Source: Prorocentrum cordatum (lineage: Eukaryota; Sar; Dinophyceae; Prorocentrales; Prorocentraceae). From it: DNA of 64,000 nucleotides. The notes beneath the pieces were generated by a model that had not been told where the DNA came from, searched no databases, and saw only the letters and a program-made list of their open reading frames with translations. The stretch lies in NCBI GenBank assembly GCA_963575745.1, contig CAUYUJ010018870.1, forward strand, positions 97,828-161,827. The letters run 5' to 3'. The translations under genes were made by a program, and so were the position numbers. This document shows positions 23,265 to 32,885 of this stretch, piece after piece. Every line of letters starts with the position of its first letter. The stretch's first letter is position 1.

Positions 23265-26200
23265 ATGAGCGCAGATGACCCCGTCATGCAGGACAGGAGA
23301 GACAACGCCGTCTCTGCGCGCTCCGAGGTCGAGGGCCCAGTGAGGAAGGCGAAAGACATCCTCCGGCGGAGTGCCTTGGCCAGCACCGCCGACATCATCG
23401 AGCGCAAGATCATCAAAGAGGCGCTCATGGAGAGCAAGCGGCGCTGGGGCAACTGCATGATGCTTCCGATCATGTGGTTCTTCTTCATCTTCTACGCGCT
23501 CGCGGCATCCATGCTGGAGGACCCGGGGCAGAGGCACCTCGTGGAGAGCCCGATACGCGAGGCTTTGATGCCGATGCTGGAGAATGGCGAATCTCCGACC
23601 CCAGACATGTTGCAGGGCGTGGTCGTCGTTCCAGATGTGTGGACATTCCTAGCGGAAACCTATGTTCCACTGTTCTTCGCACAGAACGACAGTTTGGGAA
23701 ACCCGATGCCGGAGGAGGAGTGGGGCACCATGTTCCAGTACAACCAATTGCTGGGGGTCGTGAAAATGGACATGCAACGAGCTGCCGAGAAGGGCTGCGA
23801 CGAGGTGGTGAGCGGGACCTCTGCCTGGTTCGGGATGCCCACGTGCCTCGGCGGCACGTGCGAGGACCTCAAGACGAGCCACATGAAGTGCTTCCCATCC
23901 ACCGGGCTCAGTGCGGAGCCCTTCGGCGTCCCGTGGGCGGAGGTGCCTGACGTCGGCGGCACGCCCGCCATGGAGCACTACCTCGGGGCAAATCTGACCG
24001 GCGGCCCGGACGAGATCCTGAGGTGTACGGACGAGGCCTTCACCACGCACGGGTGCGACACGCTCTGGCGGCGCCTGGCCTACCTGCGGGAGGACTTCGC
24101 CTGGATGGCGTACTCGACCAACAACATCATCTCCCCGGTCGTGCCAGACGAGCCCTCGACCTTCCGCATGTATCTGGACTCTCGGGACCCCGCCGCGAAG
24201 ACCAATGCGCGCCTCCAGTACCTGCAGGACCGCGAGTGGCTGGACGACCACACCGTCGCGCTGTCGTTGACGGCGCTCTACGCGAACACCGACTTGGACA
24301 AGCCCTGGATTGTGCAGGTGAAGGTCTCTCTGGAGTTTAGCCGTGGGGGTGGCGTCTTCACGTTTTTGGATATGACATCGTTCTCGACCAGTTTCTGGGG
24401 TTCCGGCAGCAATGGCGTCATATTCGCCGGCTTCTTCTTCGGATCCCTCATAATTTCCACGTGGTCCCTGCGCCACCAGTTCTTACAGTTCAAAGATGAC
24501 CGTGACTGGAAGATCTTGGTGAACGGGGCGAACGGAGTGACGCTCCTCTCGGTGATATTCGGGTGGATTACAATCGCCATGTACATCGTCAAGCTCCAGC
24601 GACTTGATGCCGTGAAAGACGCCATCAACAAGTACAATGATGAGATTTCCAACTCTGTTGCATTTGATCTCCACGATGCCGTCGATGACATGGTGGGCCT
24701 CATAGTGACCTTGCGCAGCATCATTGCCTTTGCTACGATATTGTTCAATTTGCGCGCTTTCGTGTCATTGCAGTTCCAGCCGCGCCTCGCCGTTGTCATC
24801 AGGACTCTCATTGACAGCTCGAGTGACATGTTCCACTTCATGATTATCATGCTTTCCACCATCATCGCATTCGCCCTTTCCGGAATGATCCTGTTCGGCA
24901 AGCGGCTGCAAGATTTCTGCACACCTTGGGCGGCACTCATGACGTGCTTCAAGATCATGATGGAGAACGAGTATAAGTGGATGGAGTTGTCTGCAGACCA
25001 CTCCTCGTACTACTCGGCCTTGATGTGGACAGTGGTACTCTCAGGAGGGAACAAAAACACACAGACAAAAGTAATCGTCGATTCCCCGGAGAATCTGGGA
25101 AAATATGGGAAGTGGGGGTGAAGACAAACATACAGAACATATGGGAAAATATGGGGAATCATTTTTATGTGTGTGTGTGTTTATTTGTGTGTCCCAGGCC
25201 CCCTTTATACTCTGCAGCGCGCAGCGGGGGTTGCTGCGAGGGGCCGGCTTCAGAGGCAGGCAGTGGGCTCCTATAGAGGCCCTCCGGCCTCCTTCAGAGG
25301 CCATATTCGGAGCATCCCATCCCTCCTCCTTCTCCTCCTCCTCCTCCTCCCCCTCCTCCTCCCCCCCCTCCTCCTCCCCCCCGCTCCTCCTCCTCCTCCT
25401 CCTCCTTTTCCTCCTCCTCCTCCTCCTCCTCTCCTCCTCCTCCTCCTCCTCCTCCTCCTCCTTCTCATTTTCCTCCACACGAGCGGGAGCGTCATCGGGC
25501 AGAAGCCCCCTCTCACCCCCTCCCCCTTGGCATCGCTCAGACGTGTGCACTTTTCGTCCACCACTGCAGAACATCCTGGACCATCCTGCGATTAATGACA
25601 CGCACCAGATCGAAGTCATGGACGTCCGAGCGATGGCAAGCCCCTTCTGGGAAGAGCTTTGCCTGCCTCGGGGGCCGCCCTCCTTCGCCCTCGTCCCTCT
25701 GCGTCTCTTGCCGCCGAGGTGTACCTGTCCATCGGCGTGGTGCTGCTCCTGAACATGGTGCTGGCCATCATCATGGACGTGTACCAAGAGGTCGGCCAAA
25801 AAGCAAACGACACCACCCCACCTACACTGGAGGCCCATGCCAAGAAACACCCTGCTTGCCTCCAGGGTGCCCTGGGTTTCTTGGGTTTCGATGGTTTTGC
25901 CATGGAAGGCGTGACGCTCCCACACCAAAAATCCATGCACGTCCTGGGGTCTCAGGGTTGCGTTTCTTGTGGAAGGTTTCTTGTGGACTGGCCTCTATTG
26001 TACGGCCCTCCATGTTGCGCTACGGCTGATCGGGGGCCGTAGCGTATACTCTGTACTAGCCCACGCCGGATCTCCTGGTATACGTTGGGCCCCCCCCTGT
26101 GGCCGTAGGAGGAGGATGAGGAGGAGGGGGAGGAGGAAGAGGAGGGGGAGGAGGGGGAGGAGGTGTGAAGTGGTGTCGTTTGTTTTCTGGTCGTAGAGGT

Positions 26201-26750
26201 GCGCCAGGAGTCGGGCGACAGCATGACCATCATCGCGGACACGATCTACCTGTACCACAACGCGAGGTACAGGAAACAGTGGATATCCGAGCGGGCCATC
26301 CTCGCGGCCCTGCCCGAGATGCCCAACTACATAACCAAGAAGGACATCAAGGACAGGTTCCCCGACATGCACCAGTTCCAGTTTGACTACATCCTGAGGA
26401 ACTGCCGGAACAAGGCCAACATCATCTCGCGCGTCGGCATCGGCTCCGGCGAGATGGCGGAGATGGTGGGCGCGATCCACATCTGCCTGGAGCAGGCCCT
26501 GGCGGACATGGCCGACATGAAGGAGCGCGGGTGGATGTGCAAGGGCCTGGAGGTGCAGGAGAGGGGGGACCGGGAGCACGTGAAGGACATCCTGACGAGC
26601 GTGGCGGTGCAGAACCACTGGATGGGCCTCGCGCAGCATCACCTCGCCACCCTGAAGGAGGAAATGATGGGGCCGCAGGAGCGCAGGCGCGACGAAAACG
26701 TCCCTCGCGGTCCAGACGCCGAGGCACGGTGTCGCCCCATGGATACGTAG
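23265..26750 (+). CDS. Polycystin-2-like (TRPP) cation channel, split gene
   Basis: A membrane cation channel of the polycystin/TRPP family. Exon 1 (23265-25034) encodes about 590 residues: S1 at about 62-84; a long extracellular polycystin (TOP) domain at about 85-378 with paired Cys and the typical W-x-D-x2-T block (REWLDDHT, 323-330) and VSLEFSRGGGVFTF; S2 about 384-402; S3 about 422-441; S4 about 478-502 with few basic residues; S5 about 523-545; and a pore loop about 551-575 (TCFKIMMENEYKWMEL). Exon 2 (25719-25790) supplies the rest of S6 (VLLLNMVLAIIMDVYQE). Exon 3 (26199-26750) is a cytosolic tail of up to 183 residues, predicted helical. The joined product is about 797 residues. The start was chosen as the first ATG after the acceptor AG at 23192. 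The intron 1 donor is uncertain (25031 or 25034). The tail may splice on to an exon at 27068. The family is clear; the biological role is not visible here. Confidence 0.88.
25051..25198 (+). mobile_element. Foldback family A, copy 2, inside intron 1
   Basis: It shares AATCGTC, TATGGGAAGTGGGGG, CAGAACATA, ATGGGGAATC and TTTGTGTGTCCC with 41153-41292 and most of them with 7075-7191. The outer ACACAGACAAAA and TTTATTTGTGTGT blocks and the inner GATTCCCC/GGGGAATC are inverted, giving a stem of roughly 35 bp per side. Confidence 0.75.
25315..25470 (+). repeat. (CTC)n microsatellite in intron 1
   Basis: About 150 bp of CTC/CCT with C-run interruptions. Confidence 0.95.
25791..26198 (+). mobile_element. 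Intron 2: introner-like element with terminal inverted repeats
   Basis: The 408-bp intron starts GTCGGCC and ends GTAGAG. Its ends are imperfect inverted repeats about 31 bp long (25793-25823 versus 26161-26194) with the 13-base block CAAACGACACCAC (25804-25816) matched exactly by its complement at 26170-26182. The hexamer AGAGGT occurs at both edges (25787-25792 and 26195-26200), as a target-site duplication would, and the splice sites fall inside these copies. This is the known architecture of DNA-transposon-derived introners. A GGA/GAG tract sits at 26105-26162. Confidence 0.8.
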
Positions 26751-27067
26751 AGCCCAATGCCGCCCTGTGTCCATTGGGGCAGCGGTCGAGGAGTCCAGAC
26801 CGCGATGCCGTGGGCTCGGATGCAACTCCTGTGAGGTCAAATTCTGATTGTGCCCTGGTCTGAAATCTGGCTTCATCTGGCTAAATCCCGACTGATCCCG
26901 TGCAGTCCGGCTCAATCCGGCTCAATACGGCTTCATCCCGCTTACTCCGCGGCCGAATCCATCGCAGCAGCGCCCAACTGGGGCTTAATTCTCCCCCATC
27001 CTTCCGACGAAGAACTCCCAGTAGTCGCCTCGAAACGTGGGGCGTGGGCATGTCTCTCGCCCGCGAG

Positions 27068-27187
27068 GAGCACATGACCTCCTTGAGGGACCAGCTGAAG
27101 ACGGCGAAGAGCGCGAGCGGCACGCTGGGGTCCGCCCGGAGAAATGGCGCCAACGGCATCGCAAAGGTCCCGGGCGGCAAGGCGTAG
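27068..27187 (+). CDS. Possible last exon of the channel gene
   Basis: The frame ending at TAG 27185-27187 reads EHMTSLRDQLKTAKSASGTL and continues to GGKA, more protein-like than its surroundings. Joining after Gln at 26678 to Glu at 27068 keeps frame and would replace the last 23 residues of exon 3. The hexamer AGGAGC lies at both edges (26677-26682 and 27066-27071), mirroring intron 2, but the intron would be GA-AG. Non-GT donors (GC, GA) are known in dinoflagellates. Otherwise translation simply stops at 26750. Confidence 0.45.
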   Translation, partial: EHMTSLRDQLKTAKSASGTLGSARRNGANGIAKVPGGKA

Positions 27188-27358
27188 GGCCGAGGAGGCC
27201 GTCGTGCCGCAGGCGTGCGCCGACGCTGGCGGCCCGCTCCTCCTGCGCCGTTTTTCCAGCGGGCCCACTGTCATGTCGCCACCCGCTCCGGCGTGGGGAG
27301 GAGAAGACGGAGAAGGGAGGAGGAGCAGGAGGAGGAGGAGGAGGAGGAGGAGGAAGAA

Positions 27359-27558
27359 TCGGCTGCGAGCGAGGGGGGGAAGTGAAAAGGAGAAGGCCTT
27401 CTCAGGAGGCGGCGGGACTTCTCAGAAGCCCTCGCGTCTTCTGAGAAGTTTCTCTTGTCTTCGAGGAAGGCTTAGACAACTTCTCAGAAGGCCAGGGGAC
27501 TTCCGAACCTTCTGATAAGGCCTTCTCCTTCTCACTTCCCCCCCTCGCTCGCCGCCGA
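27359..27558 (+). mobile_element. Foldback family C, copy 2 (200 bp)
   Basis: Ends are ~50-bp inverted repeats: TCGGCTGCGAGCGAGGGGGG/AAGTGAAAAGGAGAAGGCCTT on the left and the complement of TCGGCGGCGAGCGAGG/AAGTGAGAAGGAGAAGGCCTT on the right. The interior has several CTTCTCAGAAG-type palindromes. A GGA microsatellite abuts the left end. No ORF. Confidence 0.85.
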
Positions 27559-28190
27559 AAGAAGGAGGGGGGTGAAGGAAGGGGGGGAGTATCGAGGAGA
27601 AGGAGACGGCTCTGAGGGGGTTCTCAGAGGGCTAAGTCGCTTTTTCATGTCATTCGATGGGGTGACAGGAGGTCGAGCAACTGGAGGTGAGGAGGCTTGA
27701 CTTGCGGGGATGTTCGATGTCCAGGGCCCAGCACTCGGAAGCTCATCATCCTTTTTTTACGTGCCGTTTACAGCCATTCCAGGGGCGGGGACATGTAGAA
27801 TCGAGAGCAAAGACAAATGAGTAGAGCTACACGAGACCTCCTTCTCTTTTATGCTGCTGTCCTGCCAGCTGTCTGTTTCTATGTCACGCCCGTGCTAGTG
27901 TCGCGCGCGGCATCGCGAGTTTATTCTTTGCTGGGCTGACGGGGTCGGAGCCCTTCGTCCAGCTGTTCGCATCTTGACTTTACGACTGGCCGATCCTCCT
28001 CCTGAGATGAGGCGCTGGATTCTGGTGTTTGGGCGCTCTCGCCTTTTTGCTCTTTGGATGGCTTCCAGGGACCTCCCAGGAGCCTGAGCACGCCGACGTC
28101 CAGATTTTCTAGTTTCTCTATCCTACCCTAAAGTCGGGCGTTTCCCTCTACAGGAGGAATATTCAGCCATAGGCCAAAAATAGTCTGGGG
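27559..28190. other. Unassigned sequence
   Basis: No gene, RNA gene or strong repeat recognised. The 3' UTR of the channel gene may begin before the foldback element and end in this stretch. Confidence 0.35.
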
Positions 28191-28255
28191 ACGATTTTTC
28201 CCAACCATCCTGTGGTGTTGGGTCCTCGTTTTGAAGAGACAGCGCCTCGCGTCAC
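28191..28255 (+). repeat. Start module of minisatellite element E1
   Basis: CCAACCATCCTGTGGTGTTG then GGTCCTCGTTTTGAA-GAGACAGCGCC. The same block opens elements at about 35495 and 36205 and appears inverted at 39570-39620. Confidence 0.75.
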
Positions 28256-28269
28256 TCACTCCTCCTCGC

Positions 28270-28860
28270 CCCCCCCCCTCCACCGCCCGCATGCGTCACC
28301 CATACCCATGTCGGCACACCCCTCACACGTTTCGTTGCCCCATAGGGAGCTCTACCGAAGGCCCCAGTGCCATCGCCCGCATGCGTCACCCACACCCATT
28401 CCGGCACACCCCTCACACGTTTCGTGGCCCCATAGGGAGCTCCACCGAAGGCCCCAGTGCCACCGCCCGCACGCGTCACGCACACGCATTCCGGCACACC
28501 CTTCACACGTTTCGTGGCACCATTGGGAGCTCCACCGAAGGCCCCAGTGCCACCGCCCGAATGCGTCACCCACATTTCGGCACACCCCTCCACAAGTTTC
28601 GTCGTGGCCCAATAGGGAGCTCCACCCGAAGGCCCCAGTGCCACCGCCCGCATGCGTCACCCACACCCATTGCGGCACGCACCCCTCACACTTTTCGTGG
28701 CCCTACGGGGAGCTTCCACCGAAGGCCACAGTGCCACCGCCCGCATGCGTCACCCACCCATTCCGGCACACCCCTCACACGTTTCGTGGTCTCATAGGGA
28801 GCTCCACCTAAGGTCCCAGTGCCACCGCCCGCATGCGTCCCCCACACCCATTTCGGCACA
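28270..28860 (+). repeat. 90-bp minisatellite of element E1, left part
   Basis: About six and a half monomers. Each has CATAGGGAGCTCCACCGAAG, GCCCCAGTGCCACCGCCCGC, ATGCGTCACCCACACCCATT, CCGGCACACCCCTCACACG and TTTCGTGGCC. The last monomer breaks off in CGGCACAC and runs directly into CACACG microsatellite. Confidence 0.9.
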
Positions 28861-29296
28861 CACACACACGCACACGCACACGCACACGCACACGCACACG
28901 CACACGCACACGCACACGCACACGACACACACAGACACAGACACAGACACAGACACAGACACAGACACAGACACAGACACAGACACAGACACAGACACAG
29001 ACACAGACACAGACACAGACACAGACACAGACACAGACACAGACACAGACACAGACACAGACACAGACACAGACACAGACACAGACACAGACACAGACAC
29101 AGACACAGACACAGACACAGACACAGACACAGACACAGACACAGACACAGACACAGACACAGACACAGACACAGACACAGACACAGACACAGACACAGAC
29201 ACAGACACAGACACAGACACAGACACAGACACAGACACAGACACAGACACAGACACAGACACAGACACAGGCACAGGCACAGACACAGACACAGAC
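28861..29296 (+). repeat. (CACACG)n then (CAGACA)n array
   Basis: About 65 bp of CACACG followed by some 368 bp of nearly perfect CAGACA. All forward and reverse frames are open through it, giving His/Arg, Thr/Asp, Gln/Thr, Val/Ser, Cys/Leu and Cys/Val dipeptide frames. Confidence 0.97.
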
Positions 29297-30022
29297 GTGT
29301 CCGAGTCGGACGCCACGCCCGACGCCGTCGCGGCCCGCGGGGAGCAGACAGGCAGCCGCCCCGCCGCCGCTGGCGCCTGGGCCTCGGCTGCACGCGACGG
29401 CGGAGTCACGCTGGGCGCCCTGGTCTTCGCCGTCGCTGGCCACACCCTCGCGTTCGCCAGGAGCGGTGAGGACGGCGACGAGCAGGAGATCATTGCGTGC
29501 ACCAGATTCGGAGCTTATGCGAGGCTAGGCGGACGCCCTGGCCCGCAGCCCAAGCTCAGGGAGCGCTGTCCTGGGGCAACAGGCCTCCCCAAGTCGCTGC
29601 GAGACCAGAAGTCGCGGTGGGAGCGTGGCCTCCACCCTGGAGGCACGCCGCACGCCCGCGACACGCGGAGGAAGGGGGCGGAGGCCCCTCGTCTTCGCAA
29701 GGAGGCTGAGGTGCCGCAGGACGCCAGACAGCGCTTCCTGAAGTGGCTTGGTGTTCAGCCTGACGCACCAGCAGGCGTCGCGGGCAGCGCCTCGGCGGCT
29801 GACGCTGCTGGGAGTGGCGCAGGTTGCGCTACCTCCTCGTCGGCTGAGGTGCCCGCTGCGGCAGGAGGCTCCGCGGCGGGAGAGGGCGCGCGGCATGCCT
29901 GGCTGGATGCGTACGACCTCGACGAGGAGAGCCTGCTGAGCTGGTCACAGGAGGCCGAGGAGGCCCGACTCGAGCGCCAGAGCAGGAAGCGACGCAGAGA
30001 GGACGGAAATGGAGGTGACTGA
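29297..30022 (+). CDS. ORF A: fragment with retroelement C-terminal zinc-ribbon-like segment
   Basis: The frame emerges from the hexamer array without a start codon of its own, giving about 241 residues to TGA at 30020-30022. In the N-terminal third, GHTLAFARSGEDGDEQEII then C-x3-G-AYARLG...RCPG...WERGLHPGG follows the pattern of the C-terminal zinc-ribbon of dinoflagellate LINE-type proteins (H...C-x2-C-G...C-x-G...L-x-GLHP), with one of the paired Cys lost. The rest is Ala/Gly-rich, then an acidic/basic helix (EEARLERQSRKRRRED). No spliced leader precedes it, unlike ORFs B and C. It could be a dead retroelement end or an exapted domain. Confidence 0.45.
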   Translation: MSESDATPDAVAARGEQTGSRPAAAGAWASAARDGGVTLGALVFAVAGHTLAFARSGEDGDEQEIIACTRFGAYARLGGRPGPQPKLRERCPGATGLPKSLRDQKSRWERGLHPGGTPHARDTRRKGAEAPRLRKEAEVPQDARQRFLKWLGVQPDAPAGVAGSASAADAAGSGAGCATSSSAEVPAAAGGSAAGEGARHAWLDAYDLDEESLLSWSQEAEEARLERQSRKRRREDGNGGD

Positions 30023-30169
30023 GTCCGCGCTGGCCCCAGCCTCGGGGCGCTCGATGTGCGCGATCTCGCGCGCGCCGAGCCTAGGACGCTCCTGGCTGTG
30101 GGGCGCCAGCCTGCCTCTCCTCCTGTCCTCCCCTCTGCGTCCGTCTCCCGTCCTCCTGTTTTCTCTGGG

Positions 30170-30514
30170 CCCCTGGTGGCCGCGGGCCTCTGCGCGTGGG
30201 CGTGAAGTTTCCTGCGCCTCGCCGCGCCGCTCGGGGTTGTGCAAGCATGTTTGAGGCGCCGCCCGTCGCGTGGTTGCACGCTGTATTTTTCCCAGCGCTT
30301 CGCGCTGATGCCCCTCGACGGGGGTCTGAGCTGACTGGCCAAGCGGTGCCTCGGGGCCGATGTGCCCTGGTGGCTGCCTTCTTCGGCTCGTCTGGGCTCT
30401 CGGGATCCCTTGTGGCCCGCCCCCGGTCTTGGGATGGCCCCTTGGGGCTCTGGCCCCTCAGTGGGGCCTGGGCCCTTTGAGGGTTTTTTAAGCCTTCACC
30501 GGCCCCGCGCTAAC
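30170..30514 (+). repeat. Conserved spacer, copy 1
   Basis: The block from CCCTGGTGGCCGCGGGCC to GGGATGGCCC, about 330 bp, is repeated with roughly 85-90% identity by eye at 32570-32885 and, more diverged, at 34540-34773. Each copy is followed by CAGACA hexamers. It is probably 3' UTR/downstream sequence amplified with the ORFs. Confidence 0.8.
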
Positions 30515-30846
30515 CAGACACAGACACAGACACAGACACAGACACAGACACAGACACAGACACAGACACAGACACAGACACAGACACAGACACAGACACA
30601 TATACAGACACAGACACAGACACAGACACAGACACAGACACAGACACAGACACAGACACAGACACAGACACAGACACAGACACAGACACAGACACAGACA
30701 CAGACACAGACACAGACACAGACACAGACACAGACACAGACACAGACACAGACACAGACACAGACACAGACACAGACACAGACACAGACACAGACACAGA
30801 CACAGACACAGACACAGACACAGACACAGACACAGACACAGACACA
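30515..30846 (+). repeat. (CAGACA)n array preceding relict leader 1
   Basis: About 55 units of nearly perfect hexamer, with one TATACA interruption near 30600. It ends GACACA directly against the spliced leader at 30847. Confidence 0.97.
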
Positions 30847-30868
30847 TCCGTAGCCATTTTGGCTCAAG
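30847..30868 (+). other. Relict dinoflagellate spliced leader 1
   Basis: All 22 positions match the dinoflagellate spliced leader (T at the variable first base, then CCGTAGCCATTTTGGCTC and AAG). It is followed by CCTGCC rather than a GT donor, so it is not an SL RNA gene; it marks the 5' end of a retroposed mature mRNA. Confidence 0.93.
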
Positions 30869-31004
30869 CCTGCCTCGGGCGCGCGCGGGCGGGCTCGAGA
30901 AATGGCGGCGGCGGGCTGCCCCACGTTGTGGCGGCCTTCTTCTCGGCGCGACGGCCGCTCGCCGAGCGGCCCGCGGCCGCGCGCGGCTGCGTGGGGCGCT
31001 GGAC

Positions 31005-32498
31005 TTGCGGGGCGCGGTGCGCGGGGCCGACGGCGTCTCCGTCGAGGCCGCCCGCCGCGAGGAGCTGGCCAGGCCATCCCTTTTGGCGCGGCTCCGCGGC
31101 GAGCCCGAGAGCGGGGCCAAGCGCCTGGTGCGCAACGTTTCGCTGCACGCGAGGCAGTGCCCGCAGGCAGGCGCTCCCCTTTCGGAGTGGAGGGCTGCGC
31201 AGCGCGGAGGCCGCCTGGATGGTGGAGCCGGCGCCGTTGCTACTGGAGGCCCCATTGTTTGCGAGGTGGAGGCGTGCATCGGCGAGCCGCCCGTTGAGCT
31301 CCCGCCGGTGCAGCCCAGGCTACGCCGGGAGGCGGCCCCGTTCTGGCCGCGTCGACCACCGGGGCGGTGGGACTGGCCGGCTGACGTCGACGCGCTGCTG
31401 GAAGGGCTGGGCGTTGTAGCCGGCGGCGTTGTGCACAGCGAGCTGCCCGAGCACGACTCGGTGCATTATGCGAGCGTGGAGAGCGATGCCGGGGGCGGTG
31501 CTGCGGGCGCTGGGCCGCCGCCGCCACCGACAGCGTCTGCTCGCGGTAACTCGGGAGCGGACGGGTCTGCCGTGGGCCTGCTGGGAAGCGGTGCTGCGAG
31601 CGCTGGAGCGCCGCCGCCGCGGGCCCGCGCGGCTGGAGACGTCGTCGGAGGAGAGCGCCGCGTGGATAGCGACGGTGACGGGAGCCTGTTCGAACACGCA
31701 GGTGCCGCCCTCGGAGTGCAAGGGATCCCTGGAGGTACTGCTGGCCGTGTGCCGCTGCCTCCCGTCTCGGGACCTGGTTCCGTCAAGCTTGCCGAGCAGG
31801 TTGTCGAGCTCGGGCTGGAGCCCGACTCTGCCTCCGAGCCCGTGGCCGTGAGCGCGGCTGGGGCTAGCGCAGGCGCGCCCGAGGTAGCCGCCGCCTGCTC
31901 GGCCAGCGCTGCGCCTGGAGGCCGCGAGTCCGCCGTGCAGCAGTACCTGTGCAGGCATCCTGCGGCGATCCTACGTGGAGGCCGCGAGCCCGCTGGCTCT
32001 CGCGGGGCGGCCTGGTGGCGTGCTCGGGAGGCGGTCGCCCGCGCCTGGCTCGAGGTACCAGCCGCGGGCGGGCATGCGGAGGCCGACGCGGGCGCTGCGG
32101 GGAGCTCGGGCTCGGACGCGGGTTCGTGCTCTAGTGGAGCGGACGCCGCCTCGGCCCGCGGCTGGGCTGCAAGCTACAGAAGTTTGATATCGTCTTCGAG
32201 GGGGGCGGACTTCGACGAGAAGGGGTTCGTCTCGGTTGGCTGCGAGTACGGCTTTGTGGACGGCCCCGTGGAGCAGGACTCCGACGTTCTTGCCCGCATG
32301 AGGGCCCGCGACGAAGCTTGGCGGGCTGCCCAGGAAGCCTGCCTGAAGGCCTGGGATGAAGCTTGGGGGGCCTGCCTCGAGGAGTCGATCGAGGAGGGGC
32401 CCCAGGATTTCGCAGGCAGGAGCAACGGCGAGGGGCGTGGCGAGGCCGAGTCCCGAGCCGCCCTCGGAGTGCAGGAATCGCGAGAGGTGAGTGGGTGA
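31005..32498 (+). CDS. ORF B: retroposed, spliced-leader-tagged gene of unknown function
   Basis: An open frame of about 497 codons downstream of the relict leader. Its N-terminal half is homologous to ORF C: EAARREELARPSLLARLRGE versus VLRREAIARPVLAARVAGRP, then a shared NV-x2-H-A-x2-CP motif and GAASAGAPPP/GAAGAGAPPP. A second block, QYL...AAILRGG versus QYL...AALLRGG, is also shared. The frame begins at TTG and has no ATG for hundreds of codons. The only early ATG after the leader (30902) is in another frame, so a frameshift relative to ORF C is likely. The C-terminus is acidic and helical (ARMRARDEAWRAAQEACLKA). No known domain recognised; possibly a pseudogene. Confidence 0.5.
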   Translation: MRGAVRGADGVSVEAARREELARPSLLARLRGEPESGAKRLVRNVSLHARQCPQAGAPLSEWRAAQRGGRLDGGAGAVATGGPIVCEVEACIGEPPVELPPVQPRLRREAAPFWPRRPPGRWDWPADVDALLEGLGVVAGGVVHSELPEHDSVHYASVESDAGGGAAGAGPPPPPTASARGNSGADGSAVGLLGSGAASAGAPPPRARAAGDVVGGERRVDSDGDGSLFEHAGAALGVQGIPGGTAGRVPLPPVSGPGSVKLAEQVVELGLEPDSASEPVAVSAAGASAGAPEVAAACSASAAPGGRESAVQQYLCRHPAAILRGGREPAGSRGAAWWRAREAVARAWLEVPAAGGHAEADAGAAGSSGSDAGSCSSGADAASARGWAASYRSLISSSRGADFDEKGFVSVGCEYGFVDGPVEQDSDVLARMRARDEAWRAAQEACLKAWDEAWGACLEESIEEGPQDFAGRSNGEGRGEAESRAALGVQESREVSG

Positions 32499-32569
32499 GT
32501 GAGTTTGGCGTGCAGTTGCGTTCGTTTGTAGATCTGTCTCGCCCCGTCCTCCCCCTGCTGCGTTTTGGA

Positions 32570-32885
32570 CCCCTGGTGGCCGCGGGCCGCTGCGCGCGGG
32601 CGTGGAGCTCCCTGCGCCTCGCCTGCCTCGCCGTGCCGCCTGGGACTGTGCAGGCATGTTTGGGGCGTCGCCCGTCGCGTGTCTGCGCGGTTGTATATAG
32701 TCCAGCGCTTCGCGCTGATGCCCCTCGACGGGGGTCTGAGCTGACTGGCCGAGCGGTGCCTCGGGGCCGATGTGCCCTGGCGGCAGCCTTCTGCGGCTCG
32801 TCTGGGCTCTCGGGATCCCTTGTGGCCCGCCCCCGGTCTTGGGATGGCCCATAGGGGCCTTGGCCCCTCTGTGGTGCCTGAGCCC
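32570..32885 (+). repeat. Conserved spacer, copy 2
   Basis: Near-identical to 30170-30514, including GCTTCGCGCTGATGCCCCTC and GAGCTGACTGGCC; ends at GCCC before the hexamers. Confidence 0.85.

Larger units (their letters stand above)
25035..25718 (+). other. Intron 1 of the channel gene
   Basis: Donor GTGG/GTAC at 25032-25038 and acceptor GCCGAG before 25719; joining restores a continuous S6 helix in frame. The intron contains foldback element A (25051-25198) starting within 20 bp of the donor, and a long CTC microsatellite. Unlike intron 2, its ends show no convincing inverted repeat. Confidence 0.75.

Noticed and set aside
25105-25752. Intron 1 reading frame as a coding insert in the channel
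   Set aside because: The frame runs through foldback element A and a CTC microsatellite, and removing it restores a continuous S6 helix.
28652-29296. Thr/Asp, His/Arg and Cys/Leu dipeptide proteins over the CAGACA arrays
   Set aside because: All six frames are open through the perfect hexamer. Only the non-repetitive part after 29296 was kept as ORF A.
30847-30868. Spliced leader RNA gene
   Set aside because: The leader is not followed by a GT donor, an Sm-binding site or an SL RNA 3' portion. The second copy at 32936 is likewise followed by CCGTGCC and an ORF.
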